Assembly (NCBI RefSeq): GCF_010645075.1
Contig: NZ_JAADZV010000002.1
Span: forward strand, 62,001 to 126,000
Direction: 5' to 3'
Length of the DNA: 64,000 nucleotides
Source: Flavobacterium limi
GTDB taxonomy: Bacteria; Bacteroidota; Bacteroidia; Flavobacteriales; Flavobacteriaceae
Shown: piece after piece, positions 15,995 to 24,326 of the stretch
Numbering within the stretch: position 1 is the stretch's first letter
Layout: each line of letters begins with the position of its first letter
The notes under the pieces: generated by a model
Told to the model about the DNA's origin: nothing
The model's database searches: none
Seen by the model: only the letters and a program-made list of their open reading frames with translations
Translations under genes and position numbers: made by a program

Positions 15995-17044
15995 TTAATT
16001 TGCCCCTTTTTTCTCTTCTGCGATAGCTATATCCTCGCTATCCGGCTGCATTTCATCCTGTTCTAATTCGGCTGCCGCTTCATATTGCAGGCTGATGAAA
16101 ATAGGAAAATGATCCGAACCAAAATTGTGAAGCCTTTTCATTTCCCTGATTTTTAAATGTGTCGAAATAAAAGCATGATCCAAAGGAAACCTCAGAAAAG
16201 GATAATGGGCATGAAAAGAATTGTAGAAGCCTCTGCCCCTTCTTGGATCGAGAAGTCCGCTCATTTTCAGGAAAAGCTCGGTGGTGTAACTCCACGCCAC
16301 ATCATTCAGATCACCAATCACAATTACGGGCAAGTCTGAATCTTTGGCCAGATCGGCGACTAATAAAAGTTCCTTATCCCGCTCTTTCGAAGTTGGATTT
16401 TCCATAGGAACAGGCGGTTCCGGATGTACGGCATACATTTGAACAGCTTGTCCGCCCGGCAAAATAATTTGGGTATGGATAGAAGGAATGTCGTTTTCGA
16501 CCAGGTATTTTACTTCGGTATCTCGAAGTTGTAGTTTAGAATACAACAACATACCATACGTATTTTCTAAAGGTACTTTTTTATAAAACGGAAAATGTTC
16601 TTCGAGTGAGTTCGTTTCTTTTTCCCAGACAGCAGGCGTTTCCAGTAAAAGCACTACATCCGGATTTGCTTTGCTGATTTCTTCCAGACAGCCTTTGTAA
16701 TTGGTATTAAACTGATACACATTACTAATCATGACACTGAATCCGTTTTCGGGTATTTCAGTAGTAATGCGCTGCACGTGTTTTTTTCCCAGTCCTGTAA
16801 AAGGCAGTATTTGTTTTAAAAGATAGCACGCGTTTACCACCATGATAAGCAAAAGCAAATCATTAAAATCATACTCCTTTCCACTGCTGTAAAATGCAAG
16901 AAATACAATGCAGATAGTAGTAAGAACCAGTTTCTGAAGCCTTGGATAATCGCAAACCCGGAATATCCAGTATTCATTTTTAATGAGTGGAATAAAAGTA
17001 ATAATTACCAATATAATAGAAAGGACAAAGAAAAAGTACTGCAT
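15995..17044 (-). CDS. Membrane-anchored endonuclease/exonuclease/phosphatase family protein
   Basis: A 349-residue protein from the ATG at 17044; a TTG at 17077 would add 11 hydrophobic residues. The first roughly 90 residues hold about three membrane helices (FFFVLSIILVIITFIPL, LTTICIVFLAFY, LLLLIMVVNACYLL). The rest is a DNase I-like fold: NPDVVLLLET (metal-binding glutamate), VIGDLND, FPLDHAFIS and GSDHFPIFI (catalytic histidine). The acidic C-terminal tail is unusual. Substrate is unknown; the family includes nucleases, lipid phosphatases and sphingomyelinases. It converges with the small acidic gene. Confidence 0.85.
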   Translation of the reverse strand: MQYFFFVLSIILVIITFIPLIKNEYWIFRVCDYPRLQKLVLTTICIVFLAFYSSGKEYDFNDLLLLIMVVNACYLLKQILPFTGLGKKHVQRITTEIPENGFSVMISNVYQFNTNYKGCLEEISKANPDVVLLLETPAVWEKETNSLEEHFPFYKKVPLENTYGMLLYSKLQLRDTEVKYLVENDIPSIHTQIILPGGQAVQMYAVHPEPPVPMENPTSKERDKELLLVADLAKDSDLPVIVIGDLNDVAWSYTTELFLKMSGLLDPRRGRGFYNSFHAHYPFLRFPLDHAFISTHLKIREMKRLHNFGSDHFPIFISLQYEAAAELEQDEMQPDSEDIAIAEEKKGAN

Positions 17045-17268
17045 AAATCGGATAGAAATAATGAATAGTAATAACAATGAAAGGTAGCGTATTTTTTAAT
17101 AACCGGCAATACATACGGCAAGCTGCGCAGTTAAATATCTCATGATAATTAGATAAGGAATTAAAAGAAATCTATAAGAAAACACAGGGTTTCCATGCTT
17201 AATTTTAAGAAAGCTGAAAACTTGACAAAGTCAGCATTTGAAAATCATTAAAGAAAAAAAATACGATT

Positions 17269-17580
17269 ATGACAACAGATAACGAAAGAAATTACAATCA
17301 GGAAGATTATAATTTTAACCCGGACAATCAGGACAATCAAAGCTACATTGATCAATACGAACAGGAAAACAACGAAGAAGAAACTGCTGAACCTACCGAA
17401 AATGAAAATCTGGATACAGCATTCTCGAACGCACTTGATCTTGATGATTTTGAAAATGATTTTGATGAAAATGATGAACCAGAGGAAGATCCAAAAGAAA
17501 ATGAAGAAGAGGAAAATTACGATCAGGAAGAAATTAAGGAACCTGAAACATTTGCTGATGACGGTTATAAAATAGATTAG
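17269..17580 (+). CDS. Highly acidic hypothetical protein
   Basis: A 103-residue protein composed largely of Asp, Glu, Asn and Gln, with few hydrophobic residues, so it is likely disordered. No domain is recognised. A hairpin terminator directly follows. An inverted repeat GCTGA...TCAGC at about 17213-17235 lies just upstream. The real gene status is supported by the clean start context and terminator, not by homology. Confidence 0.65.
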   Translation: MTTDNERNYNQEDYNFNPDNQDNQSYIDQYEQENNEEETAEPTENENLDTAFSNALDLDDFENDFDENDEPEEDPKENEEEENYDQEEIKEPETFADDGYKID

Positions 17581-17625
17581 CCTTAACCGAATAATTATGC
17601 GAAACCTGACTAAATAAGAACGGTA

Positions 17626-17667
17626 AAAAATAAGCCTACTCATGTAAAATGGGGAAGGCTTATTTTT
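17626..17667 (+). terminator. Terminator after the acidic protein gene
   Basis: AAAAATAAGCCT at 17626-17637 pairs with AGGCTTATTTTT at 17656-17667, ending in a T run. Confidence 0.85.
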
Positions 17668-17907
17668 ATTACGATAGGAAAGAGTTTAGAAAATGAACCT
17701 ATTGGTTGAGATTCTATTCCGGATACAGTTCTATAATTATTCCATATAATCGGTTTTCGTTAATCTTCTATCGATTCTTGTGGTTTTTTTCTAAGGCTGC
17801 TCAGGCGTTGCACATTTGATTTATACGCCACTTGATTTTACAGGTGAGAAAATAAGTTTTGTTACAATTTAGAACCACAACTATATCAAAATAATCCTCA
17901 TCTCTTT

Positions 17908-17915
17908 TAATTTTG
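17908..17915 (+). promoter_or_regulatory. Putative -7 box of the exonuclease/GIY-YIG gene
   Basis: TAATTTTG matches TAnnTTTG, 38 bases before the ATG at 17954. No TTG is seen at the expected distance. Confidence 0.4.
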
Positions 17916-17953
17916 CATTTATCGGAAGTATAAGATTCTGATGAAGATAGAAG

Positions 17954-19387
17954 ATGAAAGAGACCGAATACGCCATAGTAGATATCGAAACCACAGGCGG
18001 TAATGCCAGTGGCAGCCGTATTACTGAAATTGCTATTATTATTCATAATGGTAAAAGCATAACAGATCGTTTTGAAACACTCGTAAATCCGCAAAAGGAA
18101 ATCCCCGCCCCTATTTTTGCACTCACGGGTATCAACAACGATATGGTGCGTGATGCCCCAATCTTTGATGATATTTCAGAAAAGGTACTGGAAATGCTTA
18201 CCGATCGCATATTTGTTGCCCATAATGTCAATTTTGATTATTCTTTTGTTCGCCATGAACTTCAAAAAGCCGGCTTTAAATGGACAGCAAGAAAACTATG
18301 CACTGTTCGTGCTGCAAGGAAAATCAGACCCGGATTTAAATCGTACAGTCTGGGAAAACTTTGCCAGTCATTGGAAATTCCATTACTAAACCAGCATCGT
18401 GCCGGTGGTGATGCTGATGCTACAGCAATATTATTTTCCAGATTATTAGAATGGGATACTGAAGCTCATATAAAAAAAATGGTCAAGAATACAGCGCAGG
18501 ACCAGCGCCTGCCTCCTAACCTGCCTCCCGAAGATTTTGAAGCTTTACCGGAAAAACCAGGCGTATATTATTTTTATAATGAGGTTAACAAAGTGATTTA
18601 TGTTGGAAAAGCAGTTAATTTGAAAAAACGTGTGGCTTCTCATTTCAGCGGTCATAAAATAACGCCTCAGCGACAGCATTTTCTACGGGATATTTATTCG
18701 GTATCCTTTGAAATATGTGCGACTGAACTCATGGCCTTACTGTTGGAATGTTCCGAAATAAAAAAACTCTGGCCGGTTTACAACAGGGCACTCAAACGTT
18801 TTGAACCCAAATACGGACTTTATCAGTATGAAGCCCGCAGCGGATATAAATATTTAGTGACCGGTAAATTAAACAAGTTTCAGACCTGCGTCGAACATTT
18901 TAATACGGTTCATGAAGGTATAAACATGCTCATCAGCCTGAAGCAGCAGTTTGACATTGATAATCGGTTTTGCAGGTATGGTATCACTGCAGTTGGCGAA
19001 ATTTTTTCCAATAATGATAGTAAAGCTTTGCCTGAAGTTGAACACCATAATGAAAAAATAGAAAGTGCAATTGATTTTTTGCTAAGCAGCAGATCCAGTT
19101 TTGCTATTATTGATAAAGGCAGGTCTGTCAATGAACGAAGCTGTATTTGGGTTGAGAACGGACATTTTTACGGAATGGGGTATGTTACATCAGATATTGG
19201 ATTTACTGAACCTTCTGAATTAAAAGAGTATGTAACTCCTTATAAAAGTAATCAGTATATTATGCATCTGATCCATAAATATGCAGCAAAATATCCGGGA
19301 AAAGTTTTTAATAAACAGTATCAAAAGAAGGACGTTAAAAATGTTTCGATATCTTTTGATGAGGATGATTTTAAGTATGGTTTATAG
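17954..19387 (+). CDS. DnaQ-like 3'-5' exonuclease fused to a GIY-YIG domain
   Basis: A 477-residue two-nuclease protein. The N-terminal DEDDh exonuclease (1-170) has D10 and E12 (VDIETTGG), D95 (HNVNFDYSF), and H148 with D153 (HRAGGDAD). The second part (about 200-290) is a UvrC/Cho-like GIY-YIG nuclease: KPGVYYFYNEVNKVIYVGKA. The last 170 residues lack a recognised domain. Exonuclease-Cho fusions are known and are usually annotated as DNA polymerase III epsilon-like; a role in DNA repair is likely but not shown here. It has its own promoter and no operon partner. Confidence 0.9.
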   Translation: MKETEYAIVDIETTGGNASGSRITEIAIIIHNGKSITDRFETLVNPQKEIPAPIFALTGINNDMVRDAPIFDDISEKVLEMLTDRIFVAHNVNFDYSFVRHELQKAGFKWTARKLCTVRAARKIRPGFKSYSLGKLCQSLEIPLLNQHRAGGDADATAILFSRLLEWDTEAHIKKMVKNTAQDQRLPPNLPPEDFEALPEKPGVYYFYNEVNKVIYVGKAVNLKKRVASHFSGHKITPQRQHFLRDIYSVSFEICATELMALLLECSEIKKLWPVYNRALKRFEPKYGLYQYEARSGYKYLVTGKLNKFQTCVEHFNTVHEGINMLISLKQQFDIDNRFCRYGITAVGEIFSNNDSKALPEVEHHNEKIESAIDFLLSSRSSFAIIDKGRSVNERSCIWVENGHFYGMGYVTSDIGFTEPSELKEYVTPYKSNQYIMHLIHKYAAKYPGKVFNKQYQKKDVKNVSISFDEDDFKYGL

Positions 19388-19470
19388 AATTTTATCTTTA
19401 TACTATTATAAACATGTAAATTACATAACACCTGAGTGTTTTTATATAAGACAAAAGGAATTAATAGCTG

Positions 19471-19478
19471 TACTTTTG
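19471..19478 (+). promoter_or_regulatory. Putative -7 box for the small protein/xth pair
   Basis: TACTTTTG matches TAnnTTTG, 22 bases before the ATG at 19501. Confidence 0.5.
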
Positions 19479-19500
19479 ACCTTATCTAAAAAACACAATC

Positions 19501-19740
19501 ATGGAAAACTCAAACACTTACAATAGCACAGCCTACAGCACCGATTCATTACACAGCCAGATTTGTTTAGCCGATAATATTGATTTTATTTATCGAAAAG
19601 CCTACAGAGGAGATTGGGGGCATTGGGATGACTTGCCTGATACTACTACTTCTACTTCAACTTTGGAATGTCCTGCAAAAAATAGTGAAATAAGTTCAAT
19701 TGGACTAAGAAGAGTTCCAAATGAAAATAGCTACTTATAA
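19501..19740 (+). CDS. Small MENSN-type hypothetical protein
   Basis: A 79-residue protein of unknown function, starting MENSNTYNSTAYSTD and containing YRGDWGHWDDLPD. It shares the MENSN start and GDW/WDD motif with the small protein at 15640. No signal peptide or membrane segment is seen. Its last 20 bases overlap the start of exonuclease III, so the two are probably co-translated. Confidence 0.65.
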   Translation: MENSNTYNSTAYSTDSLHSQICLADNIDFIYRKAYRGDWGHWDDLPDTTTSTSTLECPAKNSEISSIGLRRVPNENSYL

Positions 19741-20500
19741 TGTAAATGGAGTCAATGGCCGTTTAAATGTCCTGCTTCAATGGCTTAAAGAAGCTGAACC
19801 TGATATTGTATGTCTGCAGGAGCTGAAAGCACCACAGGATAAATTTCCGTTAAAAGCAATCCAGGATGCAGGTTATAATGCGATATGGCATGGCCAAAAG
19901 CAATGGAACGGAGTGGCAATCCTGGCCCGCAACCTTGAAATTGAAGAGATTACCCGTGTACTTCCAGGAAATCAGGACGATGTTCAGAGCCGTTATATTG
20001 AAGCTCTTATCAATGGTGTTGTGATTGTCTGTCTCTATCTTCCAAATGGCAATCCGGCACCTGGACCTAAATTCGAATATAAACTAAATTGGTTTCAAAG
20101 ACTTTCTGATCGGGCTGAAACCTTACTTAGCTTAAAAATACCTGTACTATTGATAGGTGATTTTAATGTAATGCCTACAGAACTGGATGTATATAAACCC
20201 GAGAAATGGGTAAATGATGCGCTTTTCAGGACTGAAGTACGAGAAGCATTTGCTGGTATTATTTCGCAGGGATGGACGGATGCAATCCGTACCTTGTACC
20301 CCAATGAAAAAATCTATACTTTTTGGGATTATTTCAGAAAAGCTTACGAAAGAAACGCCGGGCTACGGATCGATCATTTTCTTTTAAGTCCGCAAGTAGC
20401 CAAAAAGCTAATATCTGGTGGCGTTGACCGCCATGTACGTGGCTGGGAAAAAACCAGTGACCATGCACCAGTTTGGATTGAAATTAATGAATTCAAGTAA
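19721..20500 (+). CDS. xth: Exodeoxyribonuclease III / AP endonuclease
   Basis: A 259-residue enzyme of the ExoIII family that cleaves DNA at abasic sites and trims 3' ends in base excision repair. It starts MKIATYNVNGVNGR, has the metal-binding glutamate E34 (LQELKAP), the GDFNVMPTELDVY motif, RIDHFLLS, and the catalytic histidine in TSDHAPVWIEI at the C-terminus. The length is normal and all catalytic residues are visible. The start overlaps the upstream small gene. Confidence 0.96.
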   Translation: MKIATYNVNGVNGRLNVLLQWLKEAEPDIVCLQELKAPQDKFPLKAIQDAGYNAIWHGQKQWNGVAILARNLEIEEITRVLPGNQDDVQSRYIEALINGVVIVCLYLPNGNPAPGPKFEYKLNWFQRLSDRAETLLSLKIPVLLIGDFNVMPTELDVYKPEKWVNDALFRTEVREAFAGIISQGWTDAIRTLYPNEKIYTFWDYFRKAYERNAGLRIDHFLLSPQVAKKLISGGVDRHVRGWEKTSDHAPVWIEINEFK

Positions 20501-20535
20501 TGTTTTGTTGTGAACTCAATAAATAGTACATAACA

Positions 20536-20565
20536 GAAAAACCTGCAATAATCAATACTGCAGGC
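20536..20565 (-). terminator. Terminator of the small lipoprotein gene
   Basis: CCTGCA at 20542-20547 pairs with TGCAGG at 20559-20564. Reading on the minus strand, five T follow the stem. It also lies after the convergent xth gene. Confidence 0.55.
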
Positions 20566-20636
20566 TTCTGAATCAATAACCAATAATAAAGTAATGATCA
20601 ATAATAGATTTTTAAATCTATTTTCTTTAAATCTTT

Positions 20637-20849
20637 TTATTGCTTTGGTACGGCTGTAGCTGCTGTATCCGTTGGTACCGTAGTTGTATCCTGAGGTACA
20701 CTTGTGGTATCTATAGCTGTAGAATCAACAGTTACTGCGGTTGAGTCGTAAGTTGCATCAGCCGGTACAGTATCTGCTTTTTTACATGAAAATGACAATC
20801 CGGCTACAAGAACTAACAAGGCAATTTTGGTTTTGATAAGTGTTTTCAT
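20637..20849 (-). CDS. Small Thr/Asp-rich lipoprotein
   Basis: A 70-residue lipoprotein from the ATG at 20849. The signal peptide (KTKIALLVLVAGLSFSC) ends in a lipobox cysteine. The mature part is short and built from repeats of DSTAVTVDSTAIDTTSV type, probably unstructured. An in-frame start further upstream would place a non-signal segment before the lipobox, so I reject it. Function is unknown. Confidence 0.8.
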   Translation of the reverse strand: MKTLIKTKIALLVLVAGLSFSCKKADTVPADATYDSTAVTVDSTAIDTTSVPQDTTTVPTDTAATAVPKQ

Positions 20850-20995
20850 AATAACATTTGTTTTATTAATACTAAATATTCTCAAATTTAGGCTTTGACA
20901 ATATTATATTCTTACACAATTATTATTAGTTTTTACAGAATATCAGGTTTTGTGTTTTAATATATTAGTGTTTATTTACAAATTTAATTGCCAAA

Positions 20996-21433
20996 TTAAT
21001 CTGCTTTGTACTTATTGTTCCAATACAACATTAGCAATAAAGTCACAATTATGCAGGATGCACTTCCTTCAAAAAGCAGGCAAAGTGTATATACCGGAAC
21101 AGAAGGATCCCCTCCAAACATAAAAGCTTCTGATAATGATTTGACATAAGCATCACCTCCTCTGGCATAACTATAGATTAGTAATGCTGCAACACTTAAT
21201 ACAACCCCTGTAAACGAAGTAACCATTGCTGAAATAGCATTGGGTAAAAAACTTCTCTGCCCTTCAGCAAGATTCTGTTTTAATGTTCTGTTCACTCCAT
21301 AAAAAATGAAAAGAACATTTAGTAAACGAAGGTAAAATAAATGTGCCAGATTTAAAACTTCAAGTAGCAGGAAGAATAACGCAATTCCTAAAAATATATA
21401 AATTCCATTAAGTATTTCTTTTGGTATTTTCAT
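20996..21433 (-). CDS. Small integral membrane protein
   Basis: A 145-residue protein from the ATG at 21433 (MKIPKEILNGIYIFLG). About four membrane helices are visible (GIYIFLGIALFFLLL, YLRLLNVLFIFY, AMVTSFTGVVLSVAALLIY and a last one at the C-terminus). The frame extends upstream with an odd, Tyr-rich sequence that I do not count as coding. Function is unknown; no catalytic motif is seen. Confidence 0.7.
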   Translation of the reverse strand: MKIPKEILNGIYIFLGIALFFLLLEVLNLAHLFYLRLLNVLFIFYGVNRTLKQNLAEGQRSFLPNAISAMVTSFTGVVLSVAALLIYSYARGGDAYVKSLSEAFMFGGDPSVPVYTLCLLFEGSASCIIVTLLLMLYWNNKYKAD

Positions 21434-21721
21434 AGCTGTTCTGATTAAGTGAAAAAAATAACTTAATCCAAATAAAATAAAAAAGCAGCAATAAAATGTT
21501 TCAATATTATGTAACAGAATTATAATATATCCATGGCACTTATTATAGTAATTTTTTTTGCTGTAGATAGAAATTGTATAATTTATTTTGAAAATTACAT
21601 AAGAACCATTAAAATCAAAATCCTCAAATTTCATATGGTTAAATATGGATATTAACGATATTTAGCATTCAGACGAATTCAGGATTACGTATTATTTTTT
21701 TAAACTTAAAACGAAAAGGGA

Positions 21722-21973
21722 TTGGACAAAGTAAACCTCCAAAGACTCAGAAAGACATTAGACTATCTTCAAAGTAAACAGCGTGAATTAAAAAGGCAGT
21801 ATCCAAGTGATACCAGAAGTATTGATTCGATGATAAAGTATCTTAAAAAAGATATGATAGAACGTTTTAAATTAATAGATTACGATGAATTAATTAAACA
21901 GGAAATAAAAGACACAGAAACTTTTACTGGAAGTGTACAAAAAATAATTGATATCAATTCGTATTCTAAATAA
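21722..21973 (+). CDS. Small charged helical protein
   Basis: An 83-residue protein with a TTG start preceded by AAAAGGG, a good ribosome-binding site. The sequence is charged and helical (LDYLQSKQRELKRQYPSD, SMIKYLKKDMIERFK), probably a coiled coil. No family is recognised. It ends 14 bases before the convergent LacI regulator stop. Confidence 0.55.
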   Translation: MDKVNLQRLRKTLDYLQSKQRELKRQYPSDTRSIDSMIKYLKKDMIERFKLIDYDELIKQEIKDTETFTGSVQKIIDINSYSK

Positions 21974-21986
21974 AAGTATTTAGCTA

Positions 21987-23027
21987 TTATAAGCTTACTG
22001 CTACAGCACTTCTTTTTGAACTGTTCCGGATAATAAGATCAGATTCAATTATTTTAGTGATAATTTCATCACTTTCCTTATTTTTCAGAATGTAGTCGAA
22101 ATAAACCATAGCAGCCTGATACCCTATTTTTTCACTATTCTGATCTACTGAAGATATTGATGGTGAGATTATTTCTGTAAAAGGTTCATTCGCATATCCA
22201 AAAACACCTACGTCATCCGGAATTTTTAAACCTGATTCGGATATCGCCATTATTATTCCCAAAGCCTGTAAATCTGAAATGGCAAGAAATGCATCAGGAG
22301 GTTCAGGCAACGCAAGAAGTTTCATAGCTGTCTGAAATGCATTTTCTTTACTAATATTACCATCCACAATAAAAGAGTCAGGAATGTCCATTCCGGCTTC
22401 ACTAATTGCTTTGATAAAACCTTCCTTTCGATTCATGTATAAGTCCATATGCAAAGGACCGCCAATAAACGCAAGCTTTTGGTAGCCTTCGTCGATCATG
22501 CTTTTTGCAGCTTTATAAGTTGCATGTTTGTTATCATTTAAAACCCTGTGACCGGGAAAATTTTCATCACAGCGGTCAAACTGCACAACATTGATTTTAT
22601 GTTCTAAAACCTGCTCTAAAACTTTGGCAGATTGCGTTTCTTTTGAAAGGGAAATTAAAATACAATCAACATTTTGATGAATCAGTGTCTCAATTGCTGT
22701 TTCTTCCACATCTGATTTTTCATGGGACTGGCAGATAATCAGATTGTGCTTGTTTTCTGTACATGCTTTTTCAATTCCGGAAATAGCATCCGAAAAAAAA
22801 CTTTGATTAATCTGAGGTACAATCACACCAAGGGTTCTTGAGGAACCACGTCTAAGATTTGCAGCCTGCGTATTATGTTTAAAATTAATTTCTGCAGCTT
22901 TTTTTAAGACAACTTGTCTTACCTCTTCCTTTACCCCTGGTTTGCCATTGAGGGCTTTGGAAACATAAGACACAGAAAGTCCAAGTTCCTTTGCTAAATC
23001 GTATATGGTGATTCTCTTAGTGCTCAT
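21987..23027 (-). CDS. LacI-family transcriptional regulator
   Basis: A 346-residue repressor. The N-terminal HTH (ITIYDLAKELGLSVSYVSKALNG, split here by the turn at GLS) is followed by the hinge LRRGSSRTLGVIVPQ and a periplasmic-binding-protein-like sensor domain (about 60-330). It sits upstream of the GH43 and GH39-like genes, all on the minus strand, at the LacI end of the pectin locus. It probably senses a sugar released from pectin side chains; the ligand is not known. Its -7 box ends only 4 bases before the ATG. Confidence 0.94.
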   Translation of the reverse strand: MSTKRITIYDLAKELGLSVSYVSKALNGKPGVKEEVRQVVLKKAAEINFKHNTQAANLRRGSSRTLGVIVPQINQSFFSDAISGIEKACTENKHNLIICQSHEKSDVEETAIETLIHQNVDCILISLSKETQSAKVLEQVLEHKINVVQFDRCDENFPGHRVLNDNKHATYKAAKSMIDEGYQKLAFIGGPLHMDLYMNRKEGFIKAISEAGMDIPDSFIVDGNISKENAFQTAMKLLALPEPPDAFLAISDLQALGIIMAISESGLKIPDDVGVFGYANEPFTEIISPSISSVDQNSEKIGYQAAMVYFDYILKNKESDEIITKIIESDLIIRNSSKRSAVAVSL

Positions 23028-23031
23028 GTTG

Positions 23032-23039
23032 CAAATATA
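23032..23039 (-). promoter_or_regulatory. Putative -7 box of the LacI regulator
   Basis: Reads TATATTTG on the minus strand, four bases before the ATG at 23027, suggesting a leaderless transcript. Confidence 0.5.
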
Positions 23040-23210
23040 TCTTAAAACAACCTAATACCATAAAATCATGTGAATATGACAATGAATTTGGTATAAAGCC
23101 TGTTATTTTTAGGTAAAATCTTATTTTTTTTTTGTTTTTGCAATTTTGAATTATAGATAAAAATTTTAATTATTATCTCTCAATTATGCCAATCATTATA
23201 AATCATTTCT

Positions 23211-24215
23211 CTAATCCTTTTTGTTCTGCATAAAATCAGGAAAGCCACTTTTTGTAAATTCAATAACTCTTGCTCTTGTTGCACGATTTTTATCTGATAA
23301 TTCATGACCCTGAATTTCTTTGTAATCCCTGGCATGATAAATCATTATGGTTGATTTTTCGTCCTCACTCGTAGTAAATGAATTATGTCCCGGTCCGTAT
23401 CTTTTTAATTCTTCATTGGTATAAAAAACAGGTCCCGGAGCTTTTTGCCAGTTCGCATTATCCAGTAAATCACTATTTTCATTAATCCATAACATGCCCA
23501 TGCAATAGTTGTGATTTGTAGCGCTGGCAGAATAGGTTACAAATATTTTTCCGTTCTTTTTAATTACGGCAGGGCCTTCATTTACGTTGTACTTTTCTCT
23601 TTCCCAGCTAAATTCAGGTTCGGTTAGAATCACTTCCGGACCTGTAAGAGTGGTCGGATTTTTCATTTCTGATAAAACCAAAGCTGTACCGTGATTTCCT
23701 CCCCTTACATTCTGTGCCCATATCATGTATCTTTTGCCATTATGTTCAAACGTAGTGGCATCTAAAGAAAATGATTCTTTTTGTGTTTTTAATTGCCCTT
23801 CTTCTGTCCATTTTCCTTCCATTGGATTAGCAGAAGGATTAGACAATACCCAAATACGGATATTCCAAATGTTTTCAGATTCTCCTGCAGCAAAATAAAT
23901 ATACCATTTTCCGTTTATCCAATGCAATTCTGGAGCCCAGATATGACTCCCCATAACTCCTTTTTCATGTTTATGCCAGACTTCTTTGTCTTTAGCCTCT
24001 TTTAATCCGTTTATGGTATTGGCTTTTCTTATTACAATTCGGTCATATTCAGGAACAGTTGCAATTAAATAATATTCGCCGGTTACTGTTTTATATACCC
24101 ACGGATCAGCACGCTGTTCTGCAATTGGATTATTAAATGCAACAGTTTGTGAATTACCCTGAAGCGGGTTGAGTACGGCCATTATTGCGAAAACGAAAAT
24201 TTGAATTAATTTCAT
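23211..24215 (-). CDS. GH43 glycoside hydrolase, arabinofuranosidase-like
   Basis: A 334-residue secreted enzyme with a signal peptide (residues 1-22, ending GNSQ). The five-bladed propeller motifs are visible: the base D37 in RADPWV, the modulator D150 in SLDATTFEH, and the acid E211 in NVNEGPA. The family hydrolyses arabinan, arabinoxylan or xylan by inversion. The short single-domain build fits exo-alpha-L-arabinofuranosidase or related GH43 members. It lies in the minus-strand pair with GH39 and next to the LacI regulator. Confidence 0.9.
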   Translation of the reverse strand: MKLIQIFVFAIMAVLNPLQGNSQTVAFNNPIAEQRADPWVYKTVTGEYYLIATVPEYDRIVIRKANTINGLKEAKDKEVWHKHEKGVMGSHIWAPELHWINGKWYIYFAAGESENIWNIRIWVLSNPSANPMEGKWTEEGQLKTQKESFSLDATTFEHNGKRYMIWAQNVRGGNHGTALVLSEMKNPTTLTGPEVILTEPEFSWEREKYNVNEGPAVIKKNGKIFVTYSASATNHNYCMGMLWINENSDLLDNANWQKAPGPVFYTNEELKRYGPGHNSFTTSEDEKSTIMIYHARDYKEIQGHELSDKNRATRARVIEFTKSGFPDFMQNKKD

Positions 24216-24326
24216 GCTTTATCTGTTTTTTGTAAAATGTAATTTGTAAACTGTAAAATACTTTAATTGTTTTGTTTAAAGTAAATTACTTTAATTATTG
24301 CTTTATAAGTATGTTTATTGTCAATA

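Larger units (their letters stand above)
17581..17953. other. Intergenic region with terminator and promoter
   Basis: It contains the terminator of the acidic protein (17626-17667) and the probable promoter of the exonuclease gene (17908-17915). Nothing else is recognised. Confidence 0.6.

Noticed and set aside
17248..17643. Ile/Phe-rich minus-strand frame opposite the acidic protein
   Set aside because: It is the mirror of an acidic, AT-rich coding region and has no other support.
21434..21634. Upstream extension of the small membrane protein
   Set aside because: The added residues are Tyr-rich and lack homology; the ATG at 21433 gives a normal membrane protein start.
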